DNA of 64,000 nt from Sphaerochaeta sp. (GCA_016342655.1 JAEINL010000005.1:23964-87963), one strand, 5' to 3'; positions 33,875-43,573 are shown, numbered from the stretch's first letter. Numbers and translations are program-made. Notes: generated from the letters alone by a model not told the origin.

Positions 33875-34813
33875 CTACTCTACTATCCGGACACTGGTTC
33901 CATCAGTAAGGAGCGTCTGTCCTTGCGTAATGAAAAGCTGTCCTTCTTCCAGGCCTGAGAGCACCTCTGCCTTGTCATCCACCACAAGACCGATCTTGAT
34001 AGGTTTCTTTACTGCAAGGTTTTCCTTGCCAACGGCATAGACATAGGCTTGGCTGCCGTCGTAGAGGACACTCGCTCGGGAAATGACCAGCACATCCTCC
34101 AATTTCTCGGTAAGGATGGTGACCGTGGGGAACATGCCGCTCTTTATCAGATAATCGGGGTCTGTAAGGCTAAGCCCAATCTCAAGAGTCCTGCTCGTCG
34201 GATTCAGTACAGGGCTGAGGCGAGTGACCTCACCGGAGAACTCTTGATCAGGGTAAGCCTTGAAGGTAGCCATAGCTCGGGTTCCCAACGTGACACTCCC
34301 CACATACCGCTCAGCAATATCCATCTCGACTTCCAGGGCCTCAAGCATGCCAATACGCAAGAGAGGCGCTTGTGAAGAGACAGAAGCACCTTTGGCAAAA
34401 TTCACTGCAAGGATGGTACCTGATACAGGGGCCTTCACCTCACTCTCCTTATAGACGACACCAGCTCTTGAGGGGTCAATCTTAGCGAGGACCTTGTCCT
34501 TCGCCACCTTGTCGCCAACTTTGGCGTCAAGGTAGGTAAGGTTTCCCATAACCTCAGGATAGACATCCAGAGCCTTGGGATCGACAACATTACCATTGCC
34601 TCGTATGTAGTTTTGCATCGTTGAACGCACCACAGGAGATACAGAGACAGCAATGGCCACTTTTTCAGTGCTTTGTGATTCCTCTTCACCCGATAGCGGG
34701 TTCAATGCCTTCAAAGAGGCAAAAGGATTGAGGATTATGACAGACACAGCGGCCACAATGATCAGCAACAGGATGACCAGGCCAACCTTCTTCTTGTTTG
34801 TATGTTCGTCCAT
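33875..34813 (-). CDS. RND periplasmic adaptor (membrane fusion protein)
   Basis: A 312-residue adaptor with an N-terminal signal anchor (about residues 10-27, LVILLLIIVAAVSVIIL) and no clear lipobox. The lipoyl halves are KLVYLDAKVGDKVAKDKVLAKI and KAPVSGTILAVNFAKGASV; the beta-barrel and membrane-proximal domains follow (VLNPTSRTLEIGLSL, LEEGQLFITQGQTLL). The alpha-helical hairpin is very short, so the adaptor probably docks to the outer-membrane channel directly. It links the RND pump to the TolC-like protein. Order channel-adaptor-pump-PII-like in one minus-strand operon; start ATG two bases after the channel stop. Confidence 0.9.
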   Translation of the reverse strand: MDEHTNKKKVGLVILLLIIVAAVSVIILNPFASLKALNPLSGEEESQSTEKVAIAVSVSPVVRSTMQNYIRGNGNVVDPKALDVYPEVMGNLTYLDAKVGDKVAKDKVLAKIDPSRAGVVYKESEVKAPVSGTILAVNFAKGASVSSQAPLLRIGMLEALEVEMDIAERYVGSVTLGTRAMATFKAYPDQEFSGEVTRLSPVLNPTSRTLEIGLSLTDPDYLIKSGMFPTVTILTEKLEDVLVISRASVLYDGSQAYVYAVGKENLAVKKPIKIGLVVDDKAEVLSGLEEGQLFITQGQTLLTDGTSVRIVE

Positions 34814-34815
34814 GG

Positions 34816-36144
34816 CTAGTCCAGCTCCTTGGAAAGGGTATTCGTATCGATATTCAGGTCATACATAAGGTCGACCAGTGCAGTGACATATTGGTACTGC
34901 AGACCAAGCATATTCTGTTGTGCCTTCAAGAGATCCCCTTGGATCTTCTCAACCTCGAGGTACCCCTTGTACCCACTCTGGTACTGGGCCACTGTCAGGC
35001 CGAACACCTTCTCGGTTAGGGACAAGTTGGACTGTGCCACCTCAAATTGCTCGGTGATGGCAGAGATGACATTGATGCGTGCGATCAAGGCCTGCTCCAA
35101 CTGCTTTTTTGTCTGAAGCCGGGTAAGGAGCAGTTTGTCAATGCTATCCTGCATCTTGGCCAGGGAAACTTGGGTCTGGGACCCTGCAATATGACCATCG
35201 AGGGGGATGGACACTGTAATGGAGTATTGTGTTGTATCACTCCACTGATCTTGTGCAGGAAAAAGGGGAGAAATACTTACAGGTTTAGGGTACGTGAAAG
35301 AAATGCCATAGGTACTGCTCAGACTAAGGCTCGGCATCAGGGAGGCCTTGCTCTGCAGGGCCTTGCTATTCTCCAAAGATGCAAGATTAAGGTCCAACAG
35401 GGCCAAGTTGTAGTTCTGTCCTAGAAAGGCCTTCAGCTGTTCGAGGTCCAAGATGAAGCCAGTGGAAGGGACATCCCCTTCGATAGTAAGCTCTTCGTCA
35501 AGGTCAAGGCCAAGCAGCATCTTGAACGAGAGCAGAGCTGATTCATAGGAGTTCTTGGTCTGGGTGTAGGAGGGTTTGAGCGCTTCATAGGAGAGAAGTG
35601 AGGAAAGAAGCTCCAACTCTGAGGCAAAGGAGCTTTCATACTTGGCCTTGACCTCTTCATACTGCTTGTTTGCCAATTCCAGGTTTGCCTGTTGCAAAAG
35701 GAGATTCTCCTTTTCCATAAGCAGGTAGTAGAAGGATTTGGTGACATCCCTCTTCAGAGTAGCCCTGCCTTGCTCTAGTGTTACGCTTTGGACACTATAC
35801 GCAAGGCTTGCCGCTTCCATCTGCTCCTTCATTGAAGGATTCAGCACAAGATTAACAGAGAGACCTAGGCTGGTTCTGGTGGTCAGATCTGAGGAACTTA
35901 TGAAAGGCCCTGTACTGCCTCCGTGCGAGAGGGAAGCATTCACTTTCGGAAGAAAGATATTCCAAACAGTATCAGCATTGCGCTGTGCAGTTTTGAGGTC
36001 AATCCTACTCGTCTGAAGGTTCAGATTGTTCTGGTAGGCAAGGTCGAGAGCTTCGTCAAGAGAGAGCGCTTTTGCATGCATTGAGGGGAATCCCAACAAG
36101 CACAGGAGAAAGACTAGCAGAAGCGGTGAATTGTGTGTATGCAT
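34816..36144 (-). CDS. TolC-like outer-membrane efflux protein
   Basis: A 442-residue protein. Signal peptide (HNSPLLLVFLLCLLGFPSMHA, about residues 4-24) and then two tandem OEP repeats with the pattern LSLDEALDLAYQNNLNLQTSRID and later QALIARINVISAITEQFEVAQSNL. The track starts 24 codons early; the ATG at 36144 gives the natural signal peptide with GGAGTA upstream. It forms the outer-membrane channel of the RND pump and is first in the operon. Presence of this protein supports an organism with an outer membrane. Confidence 0.9.
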   Translation of the reverse strand: MHTHNSPLLLVFLLCLLGFPSMHAKALSLDEALDLAYQNNLNLQTSRIDLKTAQRNADTVWNIFLPKVNASLSHGGSTGPFISSSDLTTRTSLGLSVNLVLNPSMKEQMEAASLAYSVQSVTLEQGRATLKRDVTKSFYYLLMEKENLLLQQANLELANKQYEEVKAKYESSFASELELLSSLLSYEALKPSYTQTKNSYESALLSFKMLLGLDLDEELTIEGDVPSTGFILDLEQLKAFLGQNYNLALLDLNLASLENSKALQSKASLMPSLSLSSTYGISFTYPKPVSISPLFPAQDQWSDTTQYSITVSIPLDGHIAGSQTQVSLAKMQDSIDKLLLTRLQTKKQLEQALIARINVISAITEQFEVAQSNLSLTEKVFGLTVAQYQSGYKGYLEVEKIQGDLLKAQQNMLGLQYQYVTALVDLMYDLNIDTNTLSKELD

Positions 36145-36316
36145 GGTGCGTATTACTCCAAAAAAAATAGGAACCAACCCTCTTGGGCATACTATATGTA
36201 CGGTTCTGCGTTGCAATATAGAACATTTCCTCTCTTTATTCTAGGTTGTGAAAAAGAATGAAAGGAGAGTCAAATATGTTTTACCCATACCTAGTGATCA
36301 CGCATAGGTACAGGTC

Positions 36317-36336
36317 TAAAAAAAGGCAACCTGCCT
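36317..36336 (-). terminator. Intrinsic terminator after the first GGDEF gene
   Basis: On the minus strand AGGCA-GGT-TGCCT is followed by seven T. It lies 14 bp after the stop codon of the GGDEF gene and insulates the RND operon. Confidence 0.75.
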
Positions 36337-36349
36337 CTAGTGTAGGACC

Positions 36350-37498
36350 TCAATGTTCGGTACGTACGTTTGCATGATAGTGGCGTTTATCCTGATACAT
36401 CAACCTATCGAGGACATTGATAAAGGAAGGCCCATCTATCTCATTTGAGGGTTCCTTGAGAGCAGAACCTTGACTAACACTTAGGGAGAACGGAAGGGGT
36501 TGTTTTGCATTGAAGCGCTCCAATGACTCTTGAAAATTTTTAAGGTCATATTCCAGATCTTGCTGTGTCGCTCTTTCTCTAAAAAGGATGAACTCATCAC
36601 CCCCAAACCGACCAATAAACCAGTCTCCCCCGAAAGAATCAATGAGCAACCTGGAGAAAATGCGCAAGGTCTTGTCACCCAAATCATGTCCGTGGGTGTC
36701 ATTGATCTGTTTGAAGTTGTTGATGTCCATCAGGATGCCACCTATTGCCTGGGTTTTCTTCTGATGGCCTATAAGGTATTGCAGATACTGTTCGCTTAGG
36801 CTGCGATTATACAAGGAGGTAAGGTAATCCTTGTTTGCCTGGGTGTTCTGCATCTGCAAATAGACGATCAACAAGGTAAAGGCCAAACTAATCCCGGTTA
36901 CCTCCATACCAAAAAAAACGGCTTGCAATATTGAGCCTACCAGAACAGGAAGAGGAAAGAACAGGAAAAGAGAAAAATCCTTCTGTTTGAAACTGTCCCT
37001 GTATACGAGCAGATAGACAAACCCCAAGAACAGACTGAGATAATCAGCTATGATAATCAGATAAAACAAGGGGCCCCGTTGGTAGAGATTGTTTGCATCT
37101 AGGGAAAAGATGACTCCTCCAAACAAGCTCATACAGGAGAGGATGAAGGCAATGACAAGAGGAGTAAAAGCTATGATACCTATCCCACGAGGAATGCTGA
37201 CCCATCGCCTATGAAGCTGATCGAGATACAGCAGGTATACTACTCCAGGTAAGGGATTGGCCACATAAAACAAGAAAGTCACACAGGTAAGCAAGGTTCG
37301 TGAACCATAAAAGGTTCTTCCTGATAGAATGTCAACCGATAATTCAAGGATGATGATTGCCATAGTTGCAAGCAACAAGGCGACAAAAAGGGAATCCTGC
37401 GCTTGGCGTCGTCCGCCCTGGCCCTTTACATACAAGAGTATGATTGCGATTAGGATGATAGCTACACTTGAATTCTGGATATAGTAGAGAATTGGCAA
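36350..37498 (-). CDS. Membrane GGDEF-domain protein, probable diguanylate cyclase (paralogue 1)
   Basis: A 382-residue protein. The first 215 residues hold about six or seven transmembrane segments with no known sensor. The GGDEF domain (about 220-380) has YLTSLYNRSL, ILMDINNFKQINDTHGHDLGD and catalytic motif GRFGGDEF, so c-di-GMP synthesis is likely; no clear I-site. It starts with TTG at 37498, which has AGGAGG five bases upstream. The closest relative in the window is the protein at 37.6-38.8 kb, same architecture. Tandem paralogues 138 bp apart, both TTG-started. Signal unknown. Confidence 0.88.
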   Translation of the reverse strand: MPILYYIQNSSVAIILIAIILLYVKGQGGRRQAQDSLFVALLLATMAIIILELSVDILSGRTFYGSRTLLTCVTFLFYVANPLPGVVYLLYLDQLHRRWVSIPRGIGIIAFTPLVIAFILSCMSLFGGVIFSLDANNLYQRGPLFYLIIIADYLSLFLGFVYLLVYRDSFKQKDFSLFLFFPLPVLVGSILQAVFFGMEVTGISLAFTLLIVYLQMQNTQANKDYLTSLYNRSLSEQYLQYLIGHQKKTQAIGGILMDINNFKQINDTHGHDLGDKTLRIFSRLLIDSFGGDWFIGRFGGDEFILFRERATQQDLEYDLKNFQESLERFNAKQPLPFSLSVSQGSALKEPSNEIDGPSFINVLDRLMYQDKRHYHANVRTEH

Positions 37499-37635
37499 AC
37501 GCTCCTCCTGTCAATACTTGAGAACCCTAGTATATGCAACATACAGGCATAAGGACTAGGAAAATGAGTAAGAATCGTCTCTTTGAAGTATCAAATATCA
37601 ACACTTTCTACACAAGACAGCAAAAATTAAGTAGC

Positions 37636-38805
37636 TCAGGGAGAAATATCGCTGAGTATAGACACATCGTGACGTGTGTAATAATTCCTTTTATTCAGGT
37701 ACATGTTCTCATCGAGCATTTTGAGAAAGGTTGCTGGATCATGTGTGTGGCCATCTTGTACAACACCTTTCCCAACACTCACCTCCAGCATAAAAGGAAA
37801 TATGTCCAAGGCATTGAAGGCCTCCAGACCTTCTTTGAATTTCAACAGTGCTTCATCCATTCCCTCGGCACAGGCCATTTCCCGCAGAAGGAGAAACTCA
37901 TCCCCACCATAGCGGCATATCATCCAGCTCCGGGAAAAGTTCTCACGCAACAATTGGGCAAAAGAACGCAGACTCCTATCGCCCATTTCATGGCCATACT
38001 GGTCATTTACGTCCTTGAAGAAGTTTATATCCATAAGCATTCCACCTATGATCGTATCCTTCTTACCTGTATGGGAAAAGAGATAGTTGAGATACTCTTC
38101 ACCTACGCTCCGGTTATAGAGCGAAGTCAGATAATCCCTGTTGGCCTTGGTGTTCTGGGTATGCAGAAACAGTATGAGCAAGCTAAGGGTAAATGCAATC
38201 AGAACTATTTCCATCCCTTCCACGTTTACCTGAATTATGGTAGCTATAATCAAAAAATGCGGAACGACAAAAAGAGGTACGTTCGTTTTCTTTCCTTGCA
38301 CAAACCGATGGAAGAGCAAGTAGATTTGCCCACCAACTATATACCCTATGTTGCAAGCAACGAACAAAAAGTAATAGTTTCCCCGTGTATAGATATTGTT
38401 AGCACCTAGAGAGAAAAGCATCCCATTGGAGAGGCTGATCAGGACAAACATGAAATTGATCGCGATAGGAATACCTGCGAGCAATCCAAAGTGGAAGGGA
38501 ACCTTCTCCCATCTTTTGTCCAGTTGGTCGATATAGAGAAAGTAGAAAAAACCCGGAAGCGGTGACACTACAAATAATCCAGATACAAGTATTGCGTACA
38601 TAGTGTGCGATCCTAAAAAGACTCTCCCTGAAAGCAGTTCCATACACATTTTCAGGACAAGCAGAACTAGGGCAGAAAAGATCATATTGACAAACAACGA
38701 GTCATGAGCTTGCCTTTTCCCCCCTCTCCCCAGCACATAATGAAGCATAATCATAATGAGTATGAGACCAATTATTGAGTTTTGCATATGATAGAGAAGT
38801 GGCAA
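37636..38805 (-). CDS. Membrane GGDEF-domain protein, probable diguanylate cyclase (paralogue 2)
   Basis: A 389-residue protein. It has the same plan as its downstream neighbour: seven-helix membrane part with matching segments (YHMQNSIIGLILIMIMLHYVLG, LVLKMCMELLSGRVFLGSHT), then GGDEF with YLTSLYNRSVGEEY, MLMDINFFKDVNDQYGHEMGD and catalytic CRYGGDEF. GGDEF is intact, so it should make c-di-GMP. The start is uncertain: TTG at 38817, TTG at 38805 (GGAGG four bases upstream, aligned with the paralogue start) or ATG at 38787. I use 38805. The pair is probably an old tandem duplication with divergent sensor parts. Confidence 0.85.
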   Translation of the reverse strand: MPLLYHMQNSIIGLILIMIMLHYVLGRGGKRQAHDSLFVNMIFSALVLLVLKMCMELLSGRVFLGSHTMYAILVSGLFVVSPLPGFFYFLYIDQLDKRWEKVPFHFGLLAGIPIAINFMFVLISLSNGMLFSLGANNIYTRGNYYFLFVACNIGYIVGGQIYLLFHRFVQGKKTNVPLFVVPHFLIIATIIQVNVEGMEIVLIAFTLSLLILFLHTQNTKANRDYLTSLYNRSVGEEYLNYLFSHTGKKDTIIGGMLMDINFFKDVNDQYGHEMGDRSLRSFAQLLRENFSRSWMICRYGGDEFLLLREMACAEGMDEALLKFKEGLEAFNALDIFPFMLEVSVGKGVVQDGHTHDPATFLKMLDENMYLNKRNYYTRHDVSILSDISP

Positions 38806-39081
38806 AACAACCTCCAATGCTATTACCGATGGCTTGAGTATACTGAAAACCTTGGGGGGAATATAGGGATACTACCTAAAATGTACAAAGATGTGTACAA
38901 AGTATTGCCTATCTTTTTCGCATCTCACTCTTGTAGCAATCCGATAGAAGCGAACAAGCCTCTCTATAAAGCTTGTCTACTACGTGATCAGAAACTGTAA
39001 GGCATTATTCCAATTCAAATAGTTTCTGTTTGAGGTTTGTCTGATTCTTGCTTTCCCAGCTTCGCCACGATACAATTGCTT

Positions 39082-39558
39082 ATGAGTGAATGTACCATAG
39101 CCAATGCCTTTTTGTGCAAGCACAGCATGTTTGGAGGCCTGACCGATACAGAACTGATGATTATCCATGACTACTTGGATGAAAATACCTATGCCAAAGG
39201 GACCTGCATCCTGAAACAGGGGGAACCAAACAACAGTGTCTATTTTATTGTTGAGGGAGAAGTCTCCATCCAGAAGCATCCTAATGAAAATGAAGACCAG
39301 GAACGGGTTATAGCCACCTTGCATGCAGGGGATTCGTTTGGGGAGATGGAACTCATTGATATCCAACCTTGTGCTGCAAGTGCCATCTGCCTCACCGAAA
39401 CCACGATTATCACCCTTTCCAACAAAGACCTGTACAAGCTTTCGACCACACATCTGAAAACATACACCATGCTTATTCTCAATCTTGCCAGAGATATCAG
39501 CCGAAGGCTTCGTTCCACTGACAACCTGTTATCCCTCGTTTCAAAGAAAAGTCCCTAA
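39082..39558 (+). CDS. Cyclic-nucleotide-binding-domain protein (Crp-like sensor without obvious HTH)
   Basis: A 158-residue soluble protein. The cyclic-nucleotide-binding fold covers about residues 15-130: HSMFGGLTDTELMII, GTCILKQGEPNNSVYFIVEGEVSI, HAGDSFGEMELIDIQPCAASAICLTET. After it there is only a short helix (LNLARDISRRLRSTDNLL), the dimer helix, and no DNA-binding domain. So it is probably a regulatory subunit rather than a transcription factor. It lies 276 bp after the divergently oriented GGDEF pair; a link to c-di-GMP or c-di-AMP is possible. I use the ATG at 39082; the TTG at 39037 is too close to its upstream GAGG. Confidence 0.75.
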   Translation: MSECTIANAFLCKHSMFGGLTDTELMIIHDYLDENTYAKGTCILKQGEPNNSVYFIVEGEVSIQKHPNENEDQERVIATLHAGDSFGEMELIDIQPCAASAICLTETTIITLSNKDLYKLSTTHLKTYTMLILNLARDISRRLRSTDNLLSLVSKKSP

Positions 39559-39565
39559 CCTCTCT

Positions 39566-40828
39566 TCACTGCACTCTTTGGACACCCTTTGATCCTGCTT
39601 GTTCTTTCTGTTTGTTCTCCTCACGTCTCATCATGAGCAAAGTGATGGCCATCAAGGCGGGGGAAAGCGCCCCTATCAACATACCACTTCTCAATGCTGA
39701 CTCACCCTCGCCTAAGGCTTTCATCCAAGGCAGGACTTGCACTAAGGTGGGGTGTATGTCTGCTGTAAGGCCTATGAGCCAAGGCCCGATCGAAGCACCT
39801 CCATCTCCAGCTGCTGCAAGCATTGCGAATAGGGATGCTCCGGCAAGGGGGAAATGCCTCGCTCCAATCACAACCGATCCCGGCCAAAGCAGGCTACTGC
39901 CCAATCCTGTCAGAGCACAAGCAAAGAGGGAGAGCAGAGGCCACGGTGAAGTTGCGGCAACCAGATAGCACACTACACACAGCAACGAACCGTAGAACAT
40001 AGCTTTCCAAATAGGGAGCCTGTTTCCATATTTTCCATACACAGCTCGCCCAATACCCAAAAACAATGCAAACATGCACAACCCAACAAGATCCCCCACA
40101 ACCTTGGGAAGTTGCAACGCAGATTCGACAAAGGCGCTGGTCCACTGGGACATGGAGACCTCGGTAGCACCTCCGACAGCTATGCCAAACACCACAAGCA
40201 AGAAGTACTTTGAATTGAATAGGGTCTTGATCTTGGTCCTGTGCTCCTCGGCAACCGGTGGTGCAAGAGGAACACGCATAAAGTTGAAGAAGTTCACCAG
40301 GGGCAGTACACTCCAGACCAATACTACAAGGGTCCAGTGTTCCCTGCCAAACAGATAGAGCATGGAGGTGGTTCCCACCACCACCACGATAAACCCCCAG
40401 GCATAGAAGGAGTGCAGCAAACTCATCGCCCACTCTTTTGAGTCGTTGGGTATGCCCTGTACGATGGCACTGAGCAACAGCTCAAAGAGCCCTCCCCCAC
40501 TGCTGTACACTACAGTAGCAATCATCAGTCCGAGGTAAGGATTGTTGGGAAACAATGATGGGGTGAAGGCAAGCATCAGAAGCCCTACGAAGGCTAGGCC
40601 ATGGCCTAGGGTAATGAAGGGTCTGATACCATACCTATCCACCGGCCGGCTGAAGACCAAGTCGGCTACAATCTGGGTAAAGAAATTTAGCAAGGTCAAC
40701 CTACCCACCTGTTCAAAGGAGAGGGAAAACTCATGCATGAAGGTGATATAGAGCAAAGGCGCAAGATTACATATCAAGGCCCCAACAAAATTGCCCAGAT
40801 AACAGGCTCGAATGGTTGATTTGTACAT
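39566..40828 (-). CDS. Major facilitator superfamily transporter
   Basis: A 420-residue protein with about twelve transmembrane segments. It has MFS marks such as DRYGIRPFITLGHGL after helix 2 and the symmetric region at the second half (RAVYGKYGNRLPIWKAM). The track start at 40957 would add 43 non-membrane residues; the ATG at 40828 gives a direct start YKSTIRACYLGNFVGALICNL, although no ribosome binding site is clear. It ends 8 bp from the convergent cyclic-nucleotide-binding gene. Substrate is unknown; sugar or drug are both possible. Confidence 0.85.
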   Translation of the reverse strand: MYKSTIRACYLGNFVGALICNLAPLLYITFMHEFSLSFEQVGRLTLLNFFTQIVADLVFSRPVDRYGIRPFITLGHGLAFVGLLMLAFTPSLFPNNPYLGLMIATVVYSSGGGLFELLLSAIVQGIPNDSKEWAMSLLHSFYAWGFIVVVVGTTSMLYLFGREHWTLVVLVWSVLPLVNFFNFMRVPLAPPVAEEHRTKIKTLFNSKYFLLVVFGIAVGGATEVSMSQWTSAFVESALQLPKVVGDLVGLCMFALFLGIGRAVYGKYGNRLPIWKAMFYGSLLCVVCYLVAATSPWPLLSLFACALTGLGSSLLWPGSVVIGARHFPLAGASLFAMLAAAGDGGASIGPWLIGLTADIHPTLVQVLPWMKALGEGESALRSGMLIGALSPALMAITLLMMRREENKQKEQAGSKGVQRVQ

Positions 40829-41209
40829 AAAGATGAGTACAGGCGAGAACGCCAAAGGCGTAAAGATTTGTTTTAGCAGATGTCGTTGCCCTAGGGAAAC
40901 CACTGCCCTGCCACCACAGGACAAGGCCTGACTGCCCCCACACAACTTGACAAGCAATACAGAAGGCCTCTCTCCTCTAAAACGTAAGAGAGGTTTGTAT
41001 CCGTGACAGCCGGATCATCAAATTCATTGACCACCATACAATTTGAAGAAACCCTTCACCCTCAAACAAGCGTTATTGAATAATACAACAGGGTACAAAC
41101 AGCGATAATTCTGATAGAAAGATTAACGTTAATCCTAATTTATGTCTATTTGCTTGCATATACGAAGGAATCAAGTAGATTTTACCAGTATTCATGTTAC
41201 CCTTAATCC
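40829..41209. other. 381-bp gap between divergent MFS and LacI genes
   Basis: Holds the 14-bp LacI-type palindrome (41121-41134) and a hairpin CCTCTCT-N13-AGAGAGG at about 40967-40993, in the leader of the MFS transcript. Nothing else structured was seen, and no promoter box was clear enough to call. Confidence 0.55.
41121..41134 (+). promoter_or_regulatory. LacI-family operator
   Basis: GATTAACGTTAATC is a perfect 14-bp palindrome with the central CG of LacI/PurR-type operators, about 75 bp before the LacI gene. It probably serves autoregulation and possibly the downstream sugar operon. Confidence 0.65.
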
Positions 41210-42208
41210 ATGAGTATCCTTCTAAAAGATATTGCCAATGCAACAGGTTTCTCGACTAATACTGTCTCAAGGGCTATGCGAAATGACTCTAAAATTTCAG
41301 AGGCTACAACTGAACTAATTCAGGCCACAGCAAAAAAAATGGGATACATACCCAATACGATAGCATCAAGCATGCGATCAAACTATTCTAAAATGATTGG
41401 CGTTATTTCAGCTGATTCTGCAAATACATTTTTTAGTGAAGTCATACGTGGGATAGAAGCAATGGCCAGCAAGGCAGGATACCACATCATCCTTGCAAGT
41501 ACCGAAGAATCGGCCAAAAAAGAGAGCGACCTGATCAGGGTGTTCTTGGGCAGAAAGATAGATGGAATTATAGCCATGCCCGTATTTGATAATTCACCCA
41601 ACCATCTTGACCTATACCGCAACTTGGAAATCCCCTACATTTTTGCGGGAAGAAGGCTAGATGGGTTAGAGAATCACAGCATTCTCCATAATGACAGAAA
41701 TGGGCAACGAAAGGTTATCGAACATCTGATTGAGAAGGGTCACAAGAAAATATTGTATATTGCCGGACCAAAGAAAATCAGCAATTCGACCGATAGGCTA
41801 GCAGGTTTGGCCGATGCATATGCCAACAACTCCATGGATGTTGACCCTGATCTTATTGTAGAAGGATTAGGGCATATCGAAGACGGATATTATCTGACAA
41901 ACCAAGCCCTAAACAGAGGAATGGGATTCACTGCTATCGCTTGCTTCAATGATATGATCGCCATGGGTGCCTTGAAAAGTCTCTATGAAAACAACTTGCA
42001 TGTACCTCAGGATATCGAGGTGTTTGGATATGACAATTTATACATGTCTCAATTCATGCAACCAAGCCTGAGTACAGTCGATGTTCCCAAATTCCGCTTA
42101 GGGTATGTTGCAATGGAATCCATCATTGCACACATACAGGACCCGAAATTAGCATACGAAACAAAGGATTTTCCCACGAGGCTGGTATTCCGAGAAACCA
42201 CTCGTTAG
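41210..42208 (+). CDS. LacI-family transcriptional regulator
   Basis: A 332-residue regulator. N-terminal HTH LKDIANATGFSTNTVSRAMRND and hinge helix YIPNTIASSMRS (about residues 46-57), then a periplasmic-binding-type effector domain (about 62-330) with DSANTFFSEVIRGIEA, RRLDGLENHSILHND and FGYDNLYMSQFMQPSLSTVD. No ribosome binding site is visible at the ATG, so the message might be leaderless or start weakly. The palindrome upstream fits its operator. The five genes downstream, 37 bp after, are a sugar uptake and degradation locus it likely controls. Inducer unknown. Confidence 0.93.
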   Translation: MSILLKDIANATGFSTNTVSRAMRNDSKISEATTELIQATAKKMGYIPNTIASSMRSNYSKMIGVISADSANTFFSEVIRGIEAMASKAGYHIILASTEESAKKESDLIRVFLGRKIDGIIAMPVFDNSPNHLDLYRNLEIPYIFAGRRLDGLENHSILHNDRNGQRKVIEHLIEKGHKKILYIAGPKKISNSTDRLAGLADAYANNSMDVDPDLIVEGLGHIEDGYYLTNQALNRGMGFTAIACFNDMIAMGALKSLYENNLHVPQDIEVFGYDNLYMSQFMQPSLSTVDVPKFRLGYVAMESIIAHIQDPKLAYETKDFPTRLVFRETTR

Positions 42209-42244
42209 AAATATATTTTCACATGCGTAAAAAGGAGAAATCAC

Positions 42245-43513
42245 ATGCAGAAAAAAATTATCGTTGTTACCATGACACTACTGCTGCTGGTGTCGAGCCT
42301 CATGTTTGCACAAGGTGCATCAGAGGCCAAAAAACCGGAGGGACCGATCGAATTAACATTTTGGTCCTTATTCACAGGCGGAGATGGAGAATTCTTTGAT
42401 GCAATGGTAGACGCTTTCAATGCATCCCAGAATGAAATTTTCATGAAGAATGACATGGTTAAGTTTGACAACTACTATACAAAACTTACCACAGCATTGG
42501 CGGCTAAGACTGCACCTGACGTAGTAGTAGTTCACCAGGCAAACCTTCTCAACTATGTACCTAGCGGCTCACTGCTGGCCCTTGATCCATACATCGACAC
42601 AGCAACCCTCAATGACTTCCAAGAGGCACCATTACAGGGATCGCGATTTGATGGGAAACTATACTCCCTGCCCTTTGACGTTCATCCTATTGTGATGTAC
42701 TACAACAAGGACCTGTTGCAAAAGGCTGGAGTGACGGTCATTCCTCAAAGTGCTCAGGAGTTCATCGATGCCGCTATCAAAGTGAAGCAAGCTACGGGAA
42801 AATGGGGTTTTGCCATAGACAACACAACAGGGACCTATAAAGCCTACACGCTTACAAGACTATTCATGTCTATGATCGCACAGCAAGGAGGGAGCCTGTT
42901 GGATGGAAAAACCAATGCTCCTAGCTTCAATAATGCCATGGGCGAGAAATCCTTGGTTTGGCTTCAACAGCTAGTTCATACCTACAAGGTTAATCCGACC
43001 GAACTTGACTATGATGCTGCAATGAATACTTTCAAACTAGGTGATGCAGCCTTCTATTTCAATGGGGTCTGGGCGACAGGCACCCTGGAAAAACAAGAGG
43101 GGCTGAACCTTGGGGCATCTCCTCTCCCTCCAATAATGGGTGGGAATGCGGCATGGGCAGGATCTCATACCCTTGCAATTCCAGTCCAGAAGAATCAGGA
43201 TGAAAAAAGGGTTGGGGCAGCAATGACCTTCATAGATTGGATGACAGCCAACGGCGAACTTTGGGCAAAAGCGGGGCATATCCCCACCAGAAAAAGCGTA
43301 GCTGAGAAATCAACGTTCAAGGCCCTTCCCTATCGTGCAGATTATGCAGCATCAGCGGCATTCGCATTGGCTACACCACGTACCCCAGCCTGGGAAGAGA
43401 TATATGGGACGCTAAGTGACAAGCTTGAGTACGCTGTGACCAAGAACCAGAATTCAAAGGAAGCCTTGGCTAATATGGAGAAGACCGTAGTGAATATTCT
43501 TTCTACCTATTGA
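42245..43513 (+). CDS. Sugar ABC transporter substrate-binding protein (family 1)
   Basis: A 422-residue exported protein with signal peptide (IIVVTMTLLLLVSSLMFAQGA, about residues 4-24), no lipobox Cys. The mature part has WSLFTGGDGEFFDAM, SLPFDVHPIVMYYNKDLLQKAG and the C-terminal WMTANGELWAKAGHIPTR of carbohydrate binding proteins. AAAGGAG lies eight bases before the ATG. It is followed by two permease genes and no ATPase, so it depends on a shared ATPase. Sugar class unknown; a glycerol-phosphate or inositol-type ligand would fit the phosphatase in the locus. Confidence 0.9.
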   Translation: MQKKIIVVTMTLLLLVSSLMFAQGASEAKKPEGPIELTFWSLFTGGDGEFFDAMVDAFNASQNEIFMKNDMVKFDNYYTKLTTALAAKTAPDVVVVHQANLLNYVPSGSLLALDPYIDTATLNDFQEAPLQGSRFDGKLYSLPFDVHPIVMYYNKDLLQKAGVTVIPQSAQEFIDAAIKVKQATGKWGFAIDNTTGTYKAYTLTRLFMSMIAQQGGSLLDGKTNAPSFNNAMGEKSLVWLQQLVHTYKVNPTELDYDAAMNTFKLGDAAFYFNGVWATGTLEKQEGLNLGASPLPPIMGGNAAWAGSHTLAIPVQKNQDEKRVGAAMTFIDWMTANGELWAKAGHIPTRKSVAEKSTFKALPYRADYAASAAFALATPRTPAWEEIYGTLSDKLEYAVTKNQNSKEALANMEKTVVNILSTY

Positions 43514-43573
43514 GTCTAATGTTTTACATCCCCCCCTCTGATGAGGGGGGGATATCTGTGGAGGATACTACCG

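Noticed and set aside
37534-38409. 291-codon plus-strand ORF
   Set aside because: It lies antisense to the second GGDEF gene, whose motifs are intact; no family and no ribosome binding site.
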